Shown here: positions 43,487 to 53,050 of the stretch, piece by piece
How positions within the stretch are numbered: position 1 is the stretch's first letter
Layout: every line of letters begins with the position of its first letter
NCBI RefSeq assembly: GCF_009835145.1
Contig: NZ_APKE01000033.1
Location: 1-64,000, forward strand
Length of the DNA: 64,000 nt
Direction: 5' to 3'
From: Profundibacterium mesophilum KAUST100406-0324
GTDB lineage: Bacteria > Pseudomonadota > Alphaproteobacteria > Rhodobacterales > Rhodobacteraceae
Program-made: the position numbers and the translations under genes
The notes under the pieces: model-generated
What the model saw: only the letters and a program-made list of their open reading frames with translations
The model's database searches: none
What the model was told of the DNA's origin: nothing

Positions 43487-44050
43487 ATGATGCGATCGAA
43501 AAGCGAGCTCAAACCTGTCGTCGCGGCACTTGCGGTGCTGCTCTGCGCCGCGGCCCCCGCCGCCGCGCAGCAAAACGAGAGCTTGCCCGATCTCTTCGCA
43601 GCCCTGCAGGACGCCGAGGGCGCGGCGGCCGACGAGATCGTCGAGAGGATCCAGAAGGAATGGTCACGCTCGGGCTCGCCGGCGATGGATCTGCTGCTCG
43701 ATCGGGCGCGCGAGGCGATGGCGGGCGGCGAGACGGCGCTTGCGCTCGGTCACCTGGGGGCGCTGATCGACCATGCGCCGGAATTCGCCGAAGGCTACAA
43801 CGCGCGGGCGGCCGCCTATTTCCAGCTCGACCGCTACGGCGAGGCGCTCGACGATCTGCGCATGGCGCTGGCGCTCAACCCGCGCCATTTCGGCGCCATC
43901 ACGGGGCTCGCGCTGATCCTGGAAGCGCTGGACCGGCCCGAACGTGCGCTTGCGGCCTGGCGCGAGGTCGAGAGGCTCAACCCCTCGCAGGAGGGCCTTG
44001 CCGCCGCGATGAGCCGCCTGCAGCGCGCGGTCGAAGGGGCCGAGATCTGA
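43487..44050 (+). CDS. Exported TPR repeat protein
   Basis: A 187-residue protein. A signal peptide (about 1-28, cut after PAAAAQ region) is followed by two to three tetratricopeptide-like repeats (LGHLGALIDHAPEFAEGYNAR, YFQLDRYGEALDDLRMALALNP, ILEALDRPERALAAWREVERLNP). A periplasmic scaffold is likely; partners are unknown. Two tandem ATGs (43487 and 43490) are possible. It is divergent from the SCP2-like gene. Confidence 0.82.
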   Translation: MMRSKSELKPVVAALAVLLCAAAPAAAQQNESLPDLFAALQDAEGAAADEIVERIQKEWSRSGSPAMDLLLDRAREAMAGGETALALGHLGALIDHAPEFAEGYNARAAAYFQLDRYGEALDDLRMALALNPRHFGAITGLALILEALDRPERALAAWREVERLNPSQEGLAAAMSRLQRAVEGAEI

Positions 44051-44174
44051 GTATGGTGCAAGGCGGTGCGGCGCCGGCCCGTGTTTCGCGCCGAGAGTTT
44101 GACGGCGCGGGGTTGTCTTGGCCCCCCTCATTGCGCATCTACGAATTTCCCCAGGAACGCAGGCGCCCCTTTCC

Positions 44175-47100
44175 ATGAGCTCACATCAAGGACGGATCAC
44201 CGCGGTTCTCGGCCCGACCAATACCGGCAAGACCCATTACGCGATCGAGCGGATGCTCGGTTATCGCAGCGGTATCATCGGCCTGCCGCTCCGGCTGCTG
44301 GCGCGCGAGGTCTATGACCGGATCGTCGCGGTACGCGGGCCCAATGTCGTTGCGCTGGTGACCGGCGAAGAACGGATCGTGCCGCCGCGCACGCAATACT
44401 GGGTCTGCACCGTGGAGGCGATGCCGGAGGGGATGGGCACCGATTTCCTGGCCATCGACGAGGTCCAGCTCTGCGCCGATCCCGAGCGCGGGCATGTCTT
44501 CACCGACCGCTTGCTGCGTGCCCGCGGAACACATGAGACGCTGTTTCTGGGTGCCGAGACGATGCGCCAGGCGATCGCCGCGCTGGTGCCGGAGGCGCAG
44601 TTCATGCGCCGCGAGCGGTTCTCGACCCTGATCTACAGCGGTGCCAAGAAGATCAGCCGGATGCGCCCGCGCAGCGCCATCGTCGGCTTCTCGGTGGAGA
44701 ATGTCTACGCGATCGCCGAGCTCCTGCGCCGGCAGAAGGGCGGGGCGGCAGTGGTGATGGGAGCGCTCAGCCCGCGCACCCGCAATGCCCAGGTCGAGAT
44801 GTATCAGAACGGCGATGTCGACTATCTCGTGGCGACGGACGCGATCGGCATGGGGCTCAACCTGAATATCGATCACGTGGCCTTCTCGGGCCTGAGCAAG
44901 TTCGACGGGCGGCGGATGCGCTATCTCATGCCGAGCGAGCTGGCGCAGATCGCCGGGCGGGCCGGGCGCTACATGAACGACGGCACGTTTGGCGTGACCG
45001 GCGAGGCCTCGCCGCTCGACGAGGAGGTGGTCGAGGCCATCACCGCGCATCGCTTTGCCCCGATCAAGGTTCTGCAGTGGCGCAACGCACGGCTCGATTT
45101 TCGCAATTCCGAGGCGCTGATCGCCTCGCTGGAGGCGCCGACCACGGTGCAGGGCCTGAGCCGGACCCGCGAATCGGACGATCTTGCGGCCCTGAAGGCG
45201 CTCGCCGCCGAGCCCGACATCTTCGCGCGCTGCCGCGATGCGACCTCGGTGCGCCTCTTGTGGGACGTGTGCCGGATTCCCGACTTCCGGGGCATCAGCA
45301 CCGGGGAGCATGCCGGGATGCTGACACGCATCTTCGGCTTCCTCCACGAATGGGGCCGCGTGCCGGATGACTGGCTCGCGCGGCAAGTGAAGAGGATCGA
45401 TCGAACCGATGGGGACATCGATGCGTTGAGCAAGCGATTGTCCTATATCCGGACCTGGACCTACGTGGCCCAGCGCAAGGGTTGGGTCGATGACGAAAGC
45501 CATTGGCGCGGGGCGACCCGCGCTGTAGAAGATCGCCTGTCGGATGCGCTGCACGGGGCGTTGACGCAGAGATTTGTGGATCGGCGCACATCGGTTTTGC
45601 TGCGCCGGCTCAAGCAGAAGGAGAGCCTTGTGGCCGAGGTGAACGATAAGGGCGAGGTGACCGTCGAAGGTCAATTCGTGGGACGGCTTGAGGGATTCCG
45701 CTTCCGCCAGGATGCGAGCGCCTCTGGCGACGAGGCGAAGACGTTGAAGCAGGCGGGGCTGAGCGCGCTCGCGCCGCAGTTCCATCTCAGGGCGGACCGC
45801 TTCTACAACGCGCCCGACACCGAGATGGATTTCACCGAGCAGGGTGGCTTCATGTGGGGCGATCAGGCGGTCGGCAAGCTCGTCGCGGGCTCCGATCCTC
45901 TCAAGCCGCAGGCGCAGGCCTTCGTCGATGATGAAGCCGGCCCCGAAGTGCTCCAGAAGGTGCAGCGCCGTCTGCAGCATTTCATCGATCGCAAGATCGC
46001 CACCCAGTTCGAGCCGCTGCTCGCGATGAGCCGCGACGAGGCGTTGACGGGGCTTGCGCGTGGCTTTGCCTTCAGGCTCCTCGAGGGCTTCGGCATCGTG
46101 CCGCGCGACGAGGTTGCCGGCGAGGTCAAGGATCTCGACCAGGAGGCGCGCGGCGCGCTGCGCAAGCATGGCGTGCGCTTCGGGCAGTTCACAATCTTCC
46201 TGCCGCTCCTGCTCAAGCCCGCGCCGACGCGCCTGCGTCTGGTGCTGTGGTCGCTGGCGCGCAACATGTCGGAATTTCCCGAGAGTCCGCCCCCGGGGCT
46301 GGTGACGATCCCGGTCGACAGCGCGGCGGCGCAGGGCACTTACCTGATGTCGGGCTACAAGCCCGCGGGCGAGCGCGCGATCCGCATCGACATGCTCGAG
46401 CGTCTCGCCGACATGCTGCGCAGCCAGGACAGCCGCCGCGGGTTCGAGGCGACGCCGGACATGCTGTCGATCACCGGGATGACGCTGGAGCAGTTCGCCG
46501 ACCTGATGGGCGGTCTGGGCTACAAGGGCGAGAAGGGCGAGCGGGCCAAGGTCAAGCCGGCCGCGGCGGGCACCAGCCAGGTCGAGGCGCGCAAGGATAC
46601 CGGCGGCCAGGACGGCGATGCCGTCGCCGATCCGGGCAATCCGGGCACGAGCGAGGTCGAAGCCCCCGAACCCGGCGCACAGACACCGGATATCGCCGCC
46701 GATGCGGCGCAGCCCGGCGCGCCCGGCGCAAGCGAGGTCGACGCGCGTCCCGATGCCGAAGCGGCGCAGGCCGGTGACGGCACACCGGAGATCCCCCAGG
46801 CGCCCCCCTCGGACGTGCCCGATCCCGATCCGGTCGAGACACCGCCATCGCCACCGAGCGAGCGCCCCGGCGAGGCACCGGACGAGGGGCCCGCACCCCC
46901 GCCCGTCGAGGTGCCGGACACGCCGGGACAGCCCGGCCCCGGCGCGCCGCCCGAAATGGAGGCGTTCTACACCTTCACCTGGGTCGGTAACCGCGGACGG
47001 GCGGAGCGGGGCGGCAATCGCGGGCGCGCCGAGCGCCCGCAGGGCGGCAAGCCGCAGGGCAACAAGCCGCAGGGCCGGAAGGGCGGCAAGCCGCGCGGCC

Positions 47101-47237
47101 GCGGCGAGGAGCAGGGCCGGACCGCCAAGGGCGGCAAGCCCGTCACGGCCCAGGCTCGCCCGCCGCGCAAGGAAAAGCAGATCGACCCCGACAATCCCTT
47201 CGCCGCGGCCCTGATGGGTTTCAACGACAAGAGCTGA
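44175..47237 (+). CDS. SUV3-like DExH RNA helicase with a long disordered tail
   Basis: A 1020-residue protein homologous to the mitochondrial SUV3 helicase. Motif I is GPTNTGKT (13-20), motif II DEVQ (95-98); later motifs include VATDAIGMGLNLNI and QIAGRAGRY. A SUV3-type C-terminal domain continues to about residue 790. Beyond it lies some 150 residues rich in P, E, A and D, then a basic G/R/K/Q-rich stretch (about 935-1000) like an RNA-binding tail, ending NPFAAALMGFNDKS. The role is probably RNA unwinding in decay or ribosome biogenesis. I start at MSSHQG; the frame is open further upstream. Next gene four bases on. Confidence 0.9.
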   Translation: MSSHQGRITAVLGPTNTGKTHYAIERMLGYRSGIIGLPLRLLAREVYDRIVAVRGPNVVALVTGEERIVPPRTQYWVCTVEAMPEGMGTDFLAIDEVQLCADPERGHVFTDRLLRARGTHETLFLGAETMRQAIAALVPEAQFMRRERFSTLIYSGAKKISRMRPRSAIVGFSVENVYAIAELLRRQKGGAAVVMGALSPRTRNAQVEMYQNGDVDYLVATDAIGMGLNLNIDHVAFSGLSKFDGRRMRYLMPSELAQIAGRAGRYMNDGTFGVTGEASPLDEEVVEAITAHRFAPIKVLQWRNARLDFRNSEALIASLEAPTTVQGLSRTRESDDLAALKALAAEPDIFARCRDATSVRLLWDVCRIPDFRGISTGEHAGMLTRIFGFLHEWGRVPDDWLARQVKRIDRTDGDIDALSKRLSYIRTWTYVAQRKGWVDDESHWRGATRAVEDRLSDALHGALTQRFVDRRTSVLLRRLKQKESLVAEVNDKGEVTVEGQFVGRLEGFRFRQDASASGDEAKTLKQAGLSALAPQFHLRADRFYNAPDTEMDFTEQGGFMWGDQAVGKLVAGSDPLKPQAQAFVDDEAGPEVLQKVQRRLQHFIDRKIATQFEPLLAMSRDEALTGLARGFAFRLLEGFGIVPRDEVAGEVKDLDQEARGALRKHGVRFGQFTIFLPLLLKPAPTRLRLVLWSLARNMSEFPESPPPGLVTIPVDSAAAQGTYLMSGYKPAGERAIRIDMLERLADMLRSQDSRRGFEATPDMLSITGMTLEQFADLMGGLGYKGEKGERAKVKPAAAGTSQVEARKDTGGQDGDAVADPGNPGTSEVEAPEPGAQTPDIAADAAQPGAPGASEVDARPDAEAAQAGDGTPEIPQAPPSDVPDPDPVETPPSPPSERPGEAPDEGPAPPPVEVPDTPGQPGPGAPPEMEAFYTFTWVGNRGRAERGGNRGRAERPQGGKPQGNKPQGRKGGKPRGRGEEQGRTAKGGKPVTAQARPPRKEKQIDPDNPFAAALMGFNDKS

Positions 47238-47241
47238 GCGG

Positions 47242-47631
47242 GTGAGCGACCCACAGGCGCAGGAGCGCCTCCGTCTCGACAAATGGCTGTGGTTCGCACG
47301 GTTCTTCAAATCGCGCAGTCTCGCGGCCAAGATGGTCACGAGCGGCATCCGCGTCGACGGCACGCGCGTGAACAAGCCGTCTTCCTGTATCCTGCCGGGA
47401 CAGGTCCTGACCTTCGCACAGGGCAACACGATCAGGGTCGTGCGGGTCGTCGCGCTCGGGACGCGGCGCGGTCCGGCTCCCGAGGCGCAGCTTCTCTACG
47501 AGGACCTTACACCGGCCCCCGTTCGGGATGCGGAGATCGTCCCCCCCGCGCCTCGTTTCGAGGGAAAGGGTCGTCCCGGCAAGAAGGACCGCCGCGACAT
47601 GCGTCCTAAGGGCTTCGGTCCGCTTGAATGA
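47242..47631 (+). CDS. S4-domain RNA-binding protein (HSP15-like)
   Basis: A 129-residue protein. An S4 RNA-binding domain (RLDKWLWFARFFKSRSLAAKMV, GIRVDGTRVNKPSSCI) occupies the first 70 residues, followed by a basic tail ending DRRDMRPKGFGPLE. E. coli HSP15 recycles stalled 50S subunits after heat shock; the same role is plausible. The start is GTG at 47242, four bases after the helicase stop, so the two RNA-related genes form an operon with fdxA next. Confidence 0.9.
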   Translation: MSDPQAQERLRLDKWLWFARFFKSRSLAAKMVTSGIRVDGTRVNKPSSCILPGQVLTFAQGNTIRVVRVVALGTRRGPAPEAQLLYEDLTPAPVRDAEIVPPAPRFEGKGRPGKKDRRDMRPKGFGPLE

Positions 47632-47679
47632 TATCCGGCACCGGTCTAGGTGTCGCCCGACACGCCGAGGATCCTGCAC

Positions 47680-48018
47680 ATGACCTATATCGTCACCGAT
47701 AACTGCATCGCCTGCAAATACACCGACTGCGTCGAGGTGTGCCCCGTGGACTGTTTCTACGAGGGCGAGAACATGCTGGTGATCCATCCCGATGAATGTA
47801 TCGACTGCGGCGTCTGCGAGCCCGAATGCCCCGCCGATGCGATCCGTCCCGACACCGAGCCGGACATGGAGAAATGGGTCGAGTTCAACCGCAAGTATTC
47901 CGAGGCCTGGCCGGTGATCATCACCAAGAAGGATCCCCTTCCCGAAGCCGAGGAGCGGGATGGCGAGACGGAAAAGCTGGAGAAGTATTTCTCCGAAACG
48001 CCCGGCGAGGGGGGCTGA
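47680..48018 (+). CDS. fdxA: Seven-iron ferredoxin FdxA ([3Fe-4S][4Fe-4S])
   Basis: A 112-residue electron carrier. The nine cysteines are at 9, 12, 17, 21, 25, 40, 43, 46 and 50. This spacing equals that of Azotobacter ferredoxin I, where the 3Fe cluster uses the equivalents of C9, C17 and C50 and the 4Fe cluster C21, C40, C43 and C46. I start at ATG 47680 (MTYIVTDNC), the family start, with GAGGA upstream. The C-terminal 50 residues are the extension typical of alphaproteobacterial FdxA. Confidence 0.96.
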   Translation: MTYIVTDNCIACKYTDCVEVCPVDCFYEGENMLVIHPDECIDCGVCEPECPADAIRPDTEPDMEKWVEFNRKYSEAWPVIITKKDPLPEAEERDGETEKLEKYFSETPGEGG

Positions 48019-48406
48019 TACCCAGCTGAGGGCTGCGCGGGCGGGGCGCGAACGCGCCCGCCGCGGGCGCCGGTCCGGGATACGGTCCCGCATCGCCAAT
48101 CCGCGGGCTCGGCCTGAGCGAGACGTTCCCCGCAGCCGCCGCCTGCCCGCATCGATGGCTGCGGGGGCCGCCGCCCGGACCGGGCCTGAAAGCTTAGGCC
48201 ATGCAAGGCGGCCTGCACGTACGGGGAGACTTTTCCCGGCACGCATTTTCTGCTATATTGTATTCAAGCGACAGTTTCCACGCCTGCCCGGATGTCCCGG
48301 ACTGGTTGGATCATCATGGGATACATGGTGCGGCGGGGCATGGAATTTGCATCCGGCGTCTTCTGTCGCACCTAACATGGGGCCCTTTTGGGAATTATAG
48401 TCTGTC
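48019..48406 (+). other. 388-base intergenic region upstream of carD
   Basis: The first part holds a hairpin just after fdxA (GGGCGCG/CGCGCCC around 48044-48059), with no T run. Next comes GC-rich sequence with no gene. From about 48225 the composition drops and holds the carD promoter, leaving a predicted leader of about 140 bases before the ATG. No small frame with a binding site stands out. Confidence 0.5.
48231..48259 (+). promoter_or_regulatory. carD promoter with extended -10
   Basis: An extended -10, TGCTATATT (hexamer 48254-48259), stands out in GC-rich DNA. The -35 position 17 bases upstream is TTTTCC, a weak match. The -10 ends in T at position -7, which is uncommon in Rhodobacter promoters. 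Prediction only. Confidence 0.45.
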
Positions 48407-48916
48407 ATGAGCAAAGCCAAGAAATCCGAATTCCGTCCTGACGAGTTTGTCGTGTACCCGGCCCATGGCGTGGGCCAGATCGTCTCCATCGAGGAGCAGG
48501 AGATCGCCGGCATCTCGCTGGAGCTGTTCGTCATTTCCTTCGAGAAGGACAAGATGACGCTGCGTGTGCCGACGCACAAGGCGACCGAGGTCGGAATGCG
48601 CTCGCTGAGCTCGCCCGACGTGGTGACGAAAGCGATGACCACGCTGAAGGGCAAGGCCAAGGTCAAAAAGGCGATGTGGTCGCGCCGTGCCCAGGAATAC
48701 GAGCAGAAGATCAACTCCGGCGATCTGATCGCCATCGCCGAAGTGGTGCGCGATCTGCACCGGGCGGATGATCAGCGCGAGCAGAGCTACTCCGAGCGCC
48801 AGCTCTACGAGGCGGCGCTTGAACGCCTGACCCGCGAGATCGCGGCCGTGTCAGGCGGCGACGAGGATGCCGCCCAGCGCCAGGTGGACGAGGTGCTTGT
48901 CAGCCGAGCCGCCTGA
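48407..48916 (+). CDS. carD: CarD family transcriptional regulator
   Basis: A 169-residue protein that binds RNA polymerase and stabilises open complexes. The N-terminal RNA-polymerase-interacting domain (DEFVVYPAHGVGQIVSIEEQEIAG, about 10-65) is followed by the helical DNA-binding domain with the conserved tryptophan in AMWSRRAQEYEQKI. Alphaproteobacterial CarD is a global activator of promoters lacking T at -7. It is a single-gene unit with a long leader and a strong terminator. Confidence 0.95.
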   Translation: MSKAKKSEFRPDEFVVYPAHGVGQIVSIEEQEIAGISLELFVISFEKDKMTLRVPTHKATEVGMRSLSSPDVVTKAMTTLKGKAKVKKAMWSRRAQEYEQKINSGDLIAIAEVVRDLHRADDQREQSYSERQLYEAALERLTREIAAVSGGDEDAAQRQVDEVLVSRAA

Positions 48917-48940
48917 AGCCGCGCCTGTCGACGCTCAATG

Positions 48941-48976
48941 AAAACCGTCCGCCATGGCCTTGGCGGGCGGTTTTTT
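48941..48976 (+). terminator. Rho-independent terminator of carD
   Basis: A 14-bp stem (48941-48954 with 48961-48974, one G-T pair) with a 6-base loop runs into TTTTTT (48971-48976). The A-rich 5' arm could also make it work in reverse. Confidence 0.9.
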
Positions 48977-49002
48977 CGTGGGCCATGCCGCCTTGATCAG
49001 GG

Positions 49003-49758
49003 TCAGGATGTGCCGAGCGCGACGAGGACGCTCAGACCCGCGATCTCGGCAAGCTGCTGGCTGGCACCAAGGATGTCGCCGGTCTGTCCGCCGATGCGCC
49101 GCAGGGCCAGGCGCGCGAGCCAGAACGCCGCGAGCCCCGCGCCCGAGAGCGCGAGCAGGCCGCCCGATCCGAGCAGCAAGAGCGCGGCTGCGAGCGTTAG
49201 CACGGTGGCGAGCGCGACTTGCACAAGTCCGGGCGCGCCGGTCATCGCCGCCATGCCGCTTGGGCGGGCGGGGGGACAGAGGCCCGCGATCCAGACCATC
49301 GGCAGGCGCGAGATCGCCCCGATTGCCGCGATCGCCGCAAAGGCGCCAGCCCCCTGCAAAAGCGCCGCAAGCGCCAACCAGCGCAGCCCCAGCACCACGA
49401 TCAGGGCGAGAACGCCATAGGCGCCGATGCGGCTGTCCTTCATGATCTCGAGCCGTCTTGCGGGTGTCCAGCCGCCCCAGAGGCCATCTGCGCTATCGGC
49501 GAGGCCATCCTCGTGCATCGCGCCCGTGATGACGATCCCGGCCGCCAGAACCGCGCCGGCGGCCATTGGTGCGGGCAGCCCCGCACGCAAGGCAAGCTGT
49601 CCCGTGGCCGCGGCGAGTGCGCCGAGGATCAACCCGGCGAACGGCCAGGCCCAGGAGGCCGCCGCCCCGCGCGCGTGATCGGCCCGCACCGGCAGGCGGC
49701 TGAGCAGCGCGAGCGCCGCGGCGGGATCGCCGAGAGCCGGGGCCTTGGAGCATGTCAT
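49003..49758 (-). CDS. cobS: Adenosylcobinamide-GDP ribazoletransferase (cobalamin synthase)
   Basis: A 251-residue integral membrane enzyme joining adenosylcobinamide-GDP with alpha-ribazole in the last stage of cobalamin synthesis. The family segments GAMHEDGLADSADGLWGG and RLEIMKDSRIGAYGVL are intact, with several membrane helices. ATG 49758 has AAGGAG eight bases upstream. It is divergent from cobT, 76 bases apart, so the lower-ligand attachment genes are co-located. The genes for the rest of the pathway are not here. Confidence 0.95.
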   Translation of the reverse strand: MTCSKAPALGDPAAALALLSRLPVRADHARGAAASWAWPFAGLILGALAAATGQLALRAGLPAPMAAGAVLAAGIVITGAMHEDGLADSADGLWGGWTPARRLEIMKDSRIGAYGVLALIVVLGLRWLALAALLQGAGAFAAIAAIGAISRLPMVWIAGLCPPARPSGMAAMTGAPGLVQVALATVLTLAAALLLLGSGGLLALSGAGLAAFWLARLALRRIGGQTGDILGASQQLAEIAGLSVLVALGTS

Positions 49759-49834
49759 GCCGGGGGCTCCTTTTATGGGTGGCCGGTCCTGCGCCGATCG
49801 GTAAAGACGGGGCAGGCAACAAGCAACGGGGAAG

Positions 49835-50884
49835 ATGATGGCAGAACCGGTAGCAAGCAGCGCACCATTCAAGGGGACCGAGGACGGCATCGCGGCGCTG
49901 CACGCGGCTCTTGCCACGCTTCCGGGGCCTGATCCCGAAGCGATTGCGGCAGCTACCCACCGCGACGCCTTTTTGACCAAGCCGCCGGGGGCCCTTGGCC
50001 GCCTTGAGGAGCTGGCGATCTGGTATGCAGGTTGGCGCGGCACGGCGCGGCCCCGCCTTGCCGCGCCGCAGGTGGTGATCTTCGCCGGGAACCACGGTGT
50101 CGCGGCACGCGGCGTGTCGGCCTTCCCGCCCGAGGTCACGGCGCAGATGGTCGCGAACTTCGCCGCCGGCGGCGCCGCGATCAACCAGCTCAGCGAGACG
50201 TTCGGTGCCGCGATGACCGTGCACCCCATCGACCTCGACAGGCCGACGATGGACTTCACGGCGCAGCCGGCGATGAGCGGCGCCGAGCTGGCCGCCGCCC
50301 TCGCCATCGGCTGGAACGCGGTCGATCCGAAGGCCGACCTGCTGATCGCGGGGGAAATGGGCATCGGGAACACCACGTCGGCCTCGGCCATCGCGGCGGC
50401 CCTCTACGGCGGCGATGCCGCGGGCTGGACAGGGCGGGGGACGGGGGTGGGTGGTGCCGCGCTCGAGGCGAAGACACGGATCGTCGAGGAGGCGCTGGCC
50501 TGCCATGCCGGCGCGCTCGGCGATCCCGCCGAGGTGCTGCGCCGTCTCGGGGGGCGTGAGCTGGCGGCCATGGCCGGCGCGATCCTGCGCGCGCGGCATC
50601 TGCGCATTCCGGTGATCCTCGACGGCTTCATCTGCTCGGCGGCTGCGGCCGTGCTGGAGCGGGCGCGGCAGGGCGCGCTGGATCACGCCGTGGCAGGACA
50701 TGTCTCGCGCGAAGCGGCGCATGGCATGCTGCTGGACAAGCTTGGCAAGGCGCCGCTGCTGTCGCTGGATCTGCGCCTTGGCGAGGGATCGGGCGCGGCC
50801 CTGGCGATCGGGGTGCTGCGCGGCGCGCTGGCCTGTCACTCCGGCATGGCCAGTTTCGAGGAGGCGGGGGTCTCCGCCGGCTGA
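49835..50884 (+). CDS. cobT: Nicotinate-nucleotide-dimethylbenzimidazole phosphoribosyltransferase
   Basis: A 349-residue enzyme making alpha-ribazole phosphate from dimethylbenzimidazole and nicotinate mononucleotide, the substrate used by CobS. Family segments are present: [45 protein letters not shown], and a late [14 protein letters not shown], with the glutamates of FEEAGVSAG at the C-terminus, where the catalytic base lies. The start could be either ATG of a tandem pair; GGGGAAG precedes them. A bidirectional hairpin separates it from the antiporter gene. Confidence 0.95.
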   Translation: MMAEPVASSAPFKGTEDGIAALHAALATLPGPDPEAIAAATHRDAFLTKPPGALGRLEELAIWYAGWRGTARPRLAAPQVVIFAGNHGVAARGVSAFPPEVTAQMVANFAAGGAAINQLSETFGAAMTVHPIDLDRPTMDFTAQPAMSGAELAAALAIGWNAVDPKADLLIAGEMGIGNTTSASAIAAALYGGDAAGWTGRGTGVGGAALEAKTRIVEEALACHAGALGDPAEVLRRLGGRELAAMAGAILRARHLRIPVILDGFICSAAAAVLERARQGALDHAVAGHVSREAAHGMLLDKLGKAPLLSLDLRLGEGSGAALAIGVLRGALACHSGMASFEEAGVSAG

Positions 50885-50893
50885 GCTGCGGCT

Positions 50894-50923
50894 TCCCCCG
50901 CCACCGCGCGCCGGGGCGGGGGA
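50894..50923. terminator. Bidirectional hairpin between cobT and the antiporter gene
   Basis: A 9-bp stem TCCCCCGCC/GGCGGGGGA (50894-50902 with 50915-50923) fills the 39-base space between convergent stops. Confidence 0.55.
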
Positions 50924-52846
50924 TCAATCCTCGTCGTCGTCCTCGACGCGGGTGCGCCGCGTGTCGTAGCGATTGACAAGGGCCGTCTCCAGCTCCTCGT
51001 TCAGGGCCTTGGCGCGGGCGATGTATTCCTCGTTCTGGACGACAGGAACGCCCGGACGCCAGAGCTGTGCCAGGTCGCGCAACGCACCGCGGTCGATCTT
51101 GAAGAAGGCCTTCTCCATCTCGGAGGCCTCGTATTCGCTCAGACCCATGTTCTCGAGCACGTAGCGTCCCGCCCTGAGCGAGCTGTCGAAAAGCTCGCGC
51201 ACGATGTCGTCGGCCCCGGCGCGGTAAAGCTCGTAGACATGGATGCGGTCGCGCGCACGGGCGACGATATGCAGGTCGGGCCGCACCCGCCGGGCATATT
51301 CCACGAGCGCGGTGGCTGCCTCGTCGTCATCCATCGCGACGACCAGAACGCGCGCGGTCTGCAGCCCGGCGGCATGAAGAAGCTCGGGCCGGCTGGGATC
51401 GCCGAAGAAGCTCTTGAAGCCGAACTTGCGCATCAGCTGGATCGTGTCGAGGTCGTGGTCGAGCACCGTGGTGCGCAGGCCCGCCAGTTGCAGCATCCTG
51501 TTGACCACCTGGCCGAAGCGGCCGATCCCGGCGATGATGATGGGGTTCTGCTCGTCGATCGTGTCGGCGGGACGGTCCTCCTCGGCGGTATCCGTGAGGC
51601 GCTTGCTGATCTGCTCATAAGCGATGAAGAACAGCGGCGTGAGCAGCATCGACAGCGCCACGATCAGCAGCAGGGTCTCGCCCAGTTCCGGCGGCAGCAC
51701 GTTGGTCTGCAGCGAGAAGGAGACAAGGACGAAACCGAACTCGCCGGCCTGCGCAAGCCCGAGCGTGAAGAGCCAGCGGTCTCGGCCCTTCATCTTGAAG
51801 ATCAGCGAGAGCAGGTAGAGCACGAGGCCCTTGATCAGCATCACCGCAAGCGTCAGGCCGAGGATCGTGCCCGGCGCCTCGAAGAAGATGCCGAAGGCGA
51901 TGCCGGCGCCCACGGTGATGAAGAAGAGCCCGAGCAGCAGCCCCTTGAAGGGTTCGATGTCCGATTCAAGCTCATGGCGGAATTCGGAGTTGGCCAGCAC
52001 CACCCCCGCGAGGAACGTGCCCAAGGCGGGCGAGAGGCCGACGAGCGTCATCACGAAGGCGATGCCGATCACGATCAGGAGGGCGAGCGCGGTGTATAGC
52101 TCGCGCAGCTTGGCACGGTGCACGAAGCGGAAGACCGGCCGGGTGGCGAAGACCCCCATCAGGATGATCCCTGCGACCGCCCCGAGGGTCATCAGCGTCA
52201 CGCCCCATCCCGGCAATCCCTCCACGAGGGACATCGCCGCCTCGGCGTGATCCTCGGCGACCGTGTCGATCACGGCCTCGCTGCCGACGCCGCCATGCTC
52301 GTCCGGCTCGTCCGAGAAATCGGCATGCAGACCGGGGACCGCCAGCAGGGGCAAAAGGGCGAGCATCGGGATCACCGCGATATCCTGCGTCAGCAGGACC
52401 GAGAAGCTCGACCGTCCGCCGCCCGTCTGCATCAGGCCCTTCTCGCTGAGGGTCTGGAGCACGATGGCGGTGGAGCTGAGCGCGAAGATCATCCCGATGG
52501 CGAGCGCCACGGTGACGGGCTGCCCGAGTGCGTAGCTGCCGCCGGCGATCAGGCCCATCGTCACAACGACCTGCGCCCCGCCGAGGCCGAGAAGCTTGTG
52601 GCGCATCTTCCAGAGCGATTTCGGCTCCAGCTCGAGGCCGATGATGAACAGCATCATCACCACGCCGAACTCCGCGAAATGCTGGAGGCTTTCGGTTTCC
52701 GTCCCGACCAGTCCCAGAACCGGACCGATGACGATCCCGGCCATCAGGTATCCAAGGACCGACCCCAGACCAAGCCGCGACGCCAAGGGCACCGCGACCA
52801 CCGCGGCAACCAGGTAGACTGTGGCCTGGAAGAGAAAGCTTTCCAT
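50924..52846 (-). CDS. Monovalent cation:proton antiporter of the KefB/CPA2 type
   Basis: A 640-residue membrane protein. The first about 400 residues form the CPA2 antiporter with roughly twelve helices (VLGYLMAGIVIGPVLGLVG; SPALGTFLAGVVLANSEF). An acidic insert (about 185-215) breaks the middle. From about 420 an RCK/TrkA-N domain with IIIAGIGRFGQVVNRML binds nucleotide; a helical, acidic tail ends the protein. By homology it exports potassium in exchange for protons, perhaps gated by glutathione adducts. No KefF/KefG ancillary gene is adjacent. GGAG lies six bases before ATG 52846. Confidence 0.9.
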   Translation of the reverse strand: MESFLFQATVYLVAAVVAVPLASRLGLGSVLGYLMAGIVIGPVLGLVGTETESLQHFAEFGVVMMLFIIGLELEPKSLWKMRHKLLGLGGAQVVVTMGLIAGGSYALGQPVTVALAIGMIFALSSTAIVLQTLSEKGLMQTGGGRSSFSVLLTQDIAVIPMLALLPLLAVPGLHADFSDEPDEHGGVGSEAVIDTVAEDHAEAAMSLVEGLPGWGVTLMTLGAVAGIILMGVFATRPVFRFVHRAKLRELYTALALLIVIGIAFVMTLVGLSPALGTFLAGVVLANSEFRHELESDIEPFKGLLLGLFFITVGAGIAFGIFFEAPGTILGLTLAVMLIKGLVLYLLSLIFKMKGRDRWLFTLGLAQAGEFGFVLVSFSLQTNVLPPELGETLLLIVALSMLLTPLFFIAYEQISKRLTDTAEEDRPADTIDEQNPIIIAGIGRFGQVVNRMLQLAGLRTTVLDHDLDTIQLMRKFGFKSFFGDPSRPELLHAAGLQTARVLVVAMDDDEAATALVEYARRVRPDLHIVARARDRIHVYELYRAGADDIVRELFDSSLRAGRYVLENMGLSEYEASEMEKAFFKIDRGALRDLAQLWRPGVPVVQNEEYIARAKALNEELETALVNRYDTRRTRVEDDDED

Positions 52847-53050
52847 CGGAAACTCCGGTTGGGATTTCATGCGCGTGACACGATTGCCGCCCGCCGCGCA
52901 AAATTGCAACCGGCGCGGCGCGCGCGGTTGGATCGGTTGGATGCGGTGGGGCTGTGTGCTGGCGCAGGTTTGCCGAGTCCGGCGCGCATGACGCTCGCCG
53001 GCCTTCGTCGCTCCGCGCGGCGGCACCGTTCCCCGGCGCCGCCACCAAGA

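Noticed and set aside
44181-47429. 1082-codon minus-strand frame
   Set aside because: Exact antisense of the SUV3-like helicase, which has clear helicase motifs and better composition.
49759-49834. Cobalamin riboswitch between cobS and cobT
   Set aside because: The gap is only 76 bases, too short for a full cobalamin riboswitch plus promoters, and no B12-box-like sequence is visible.
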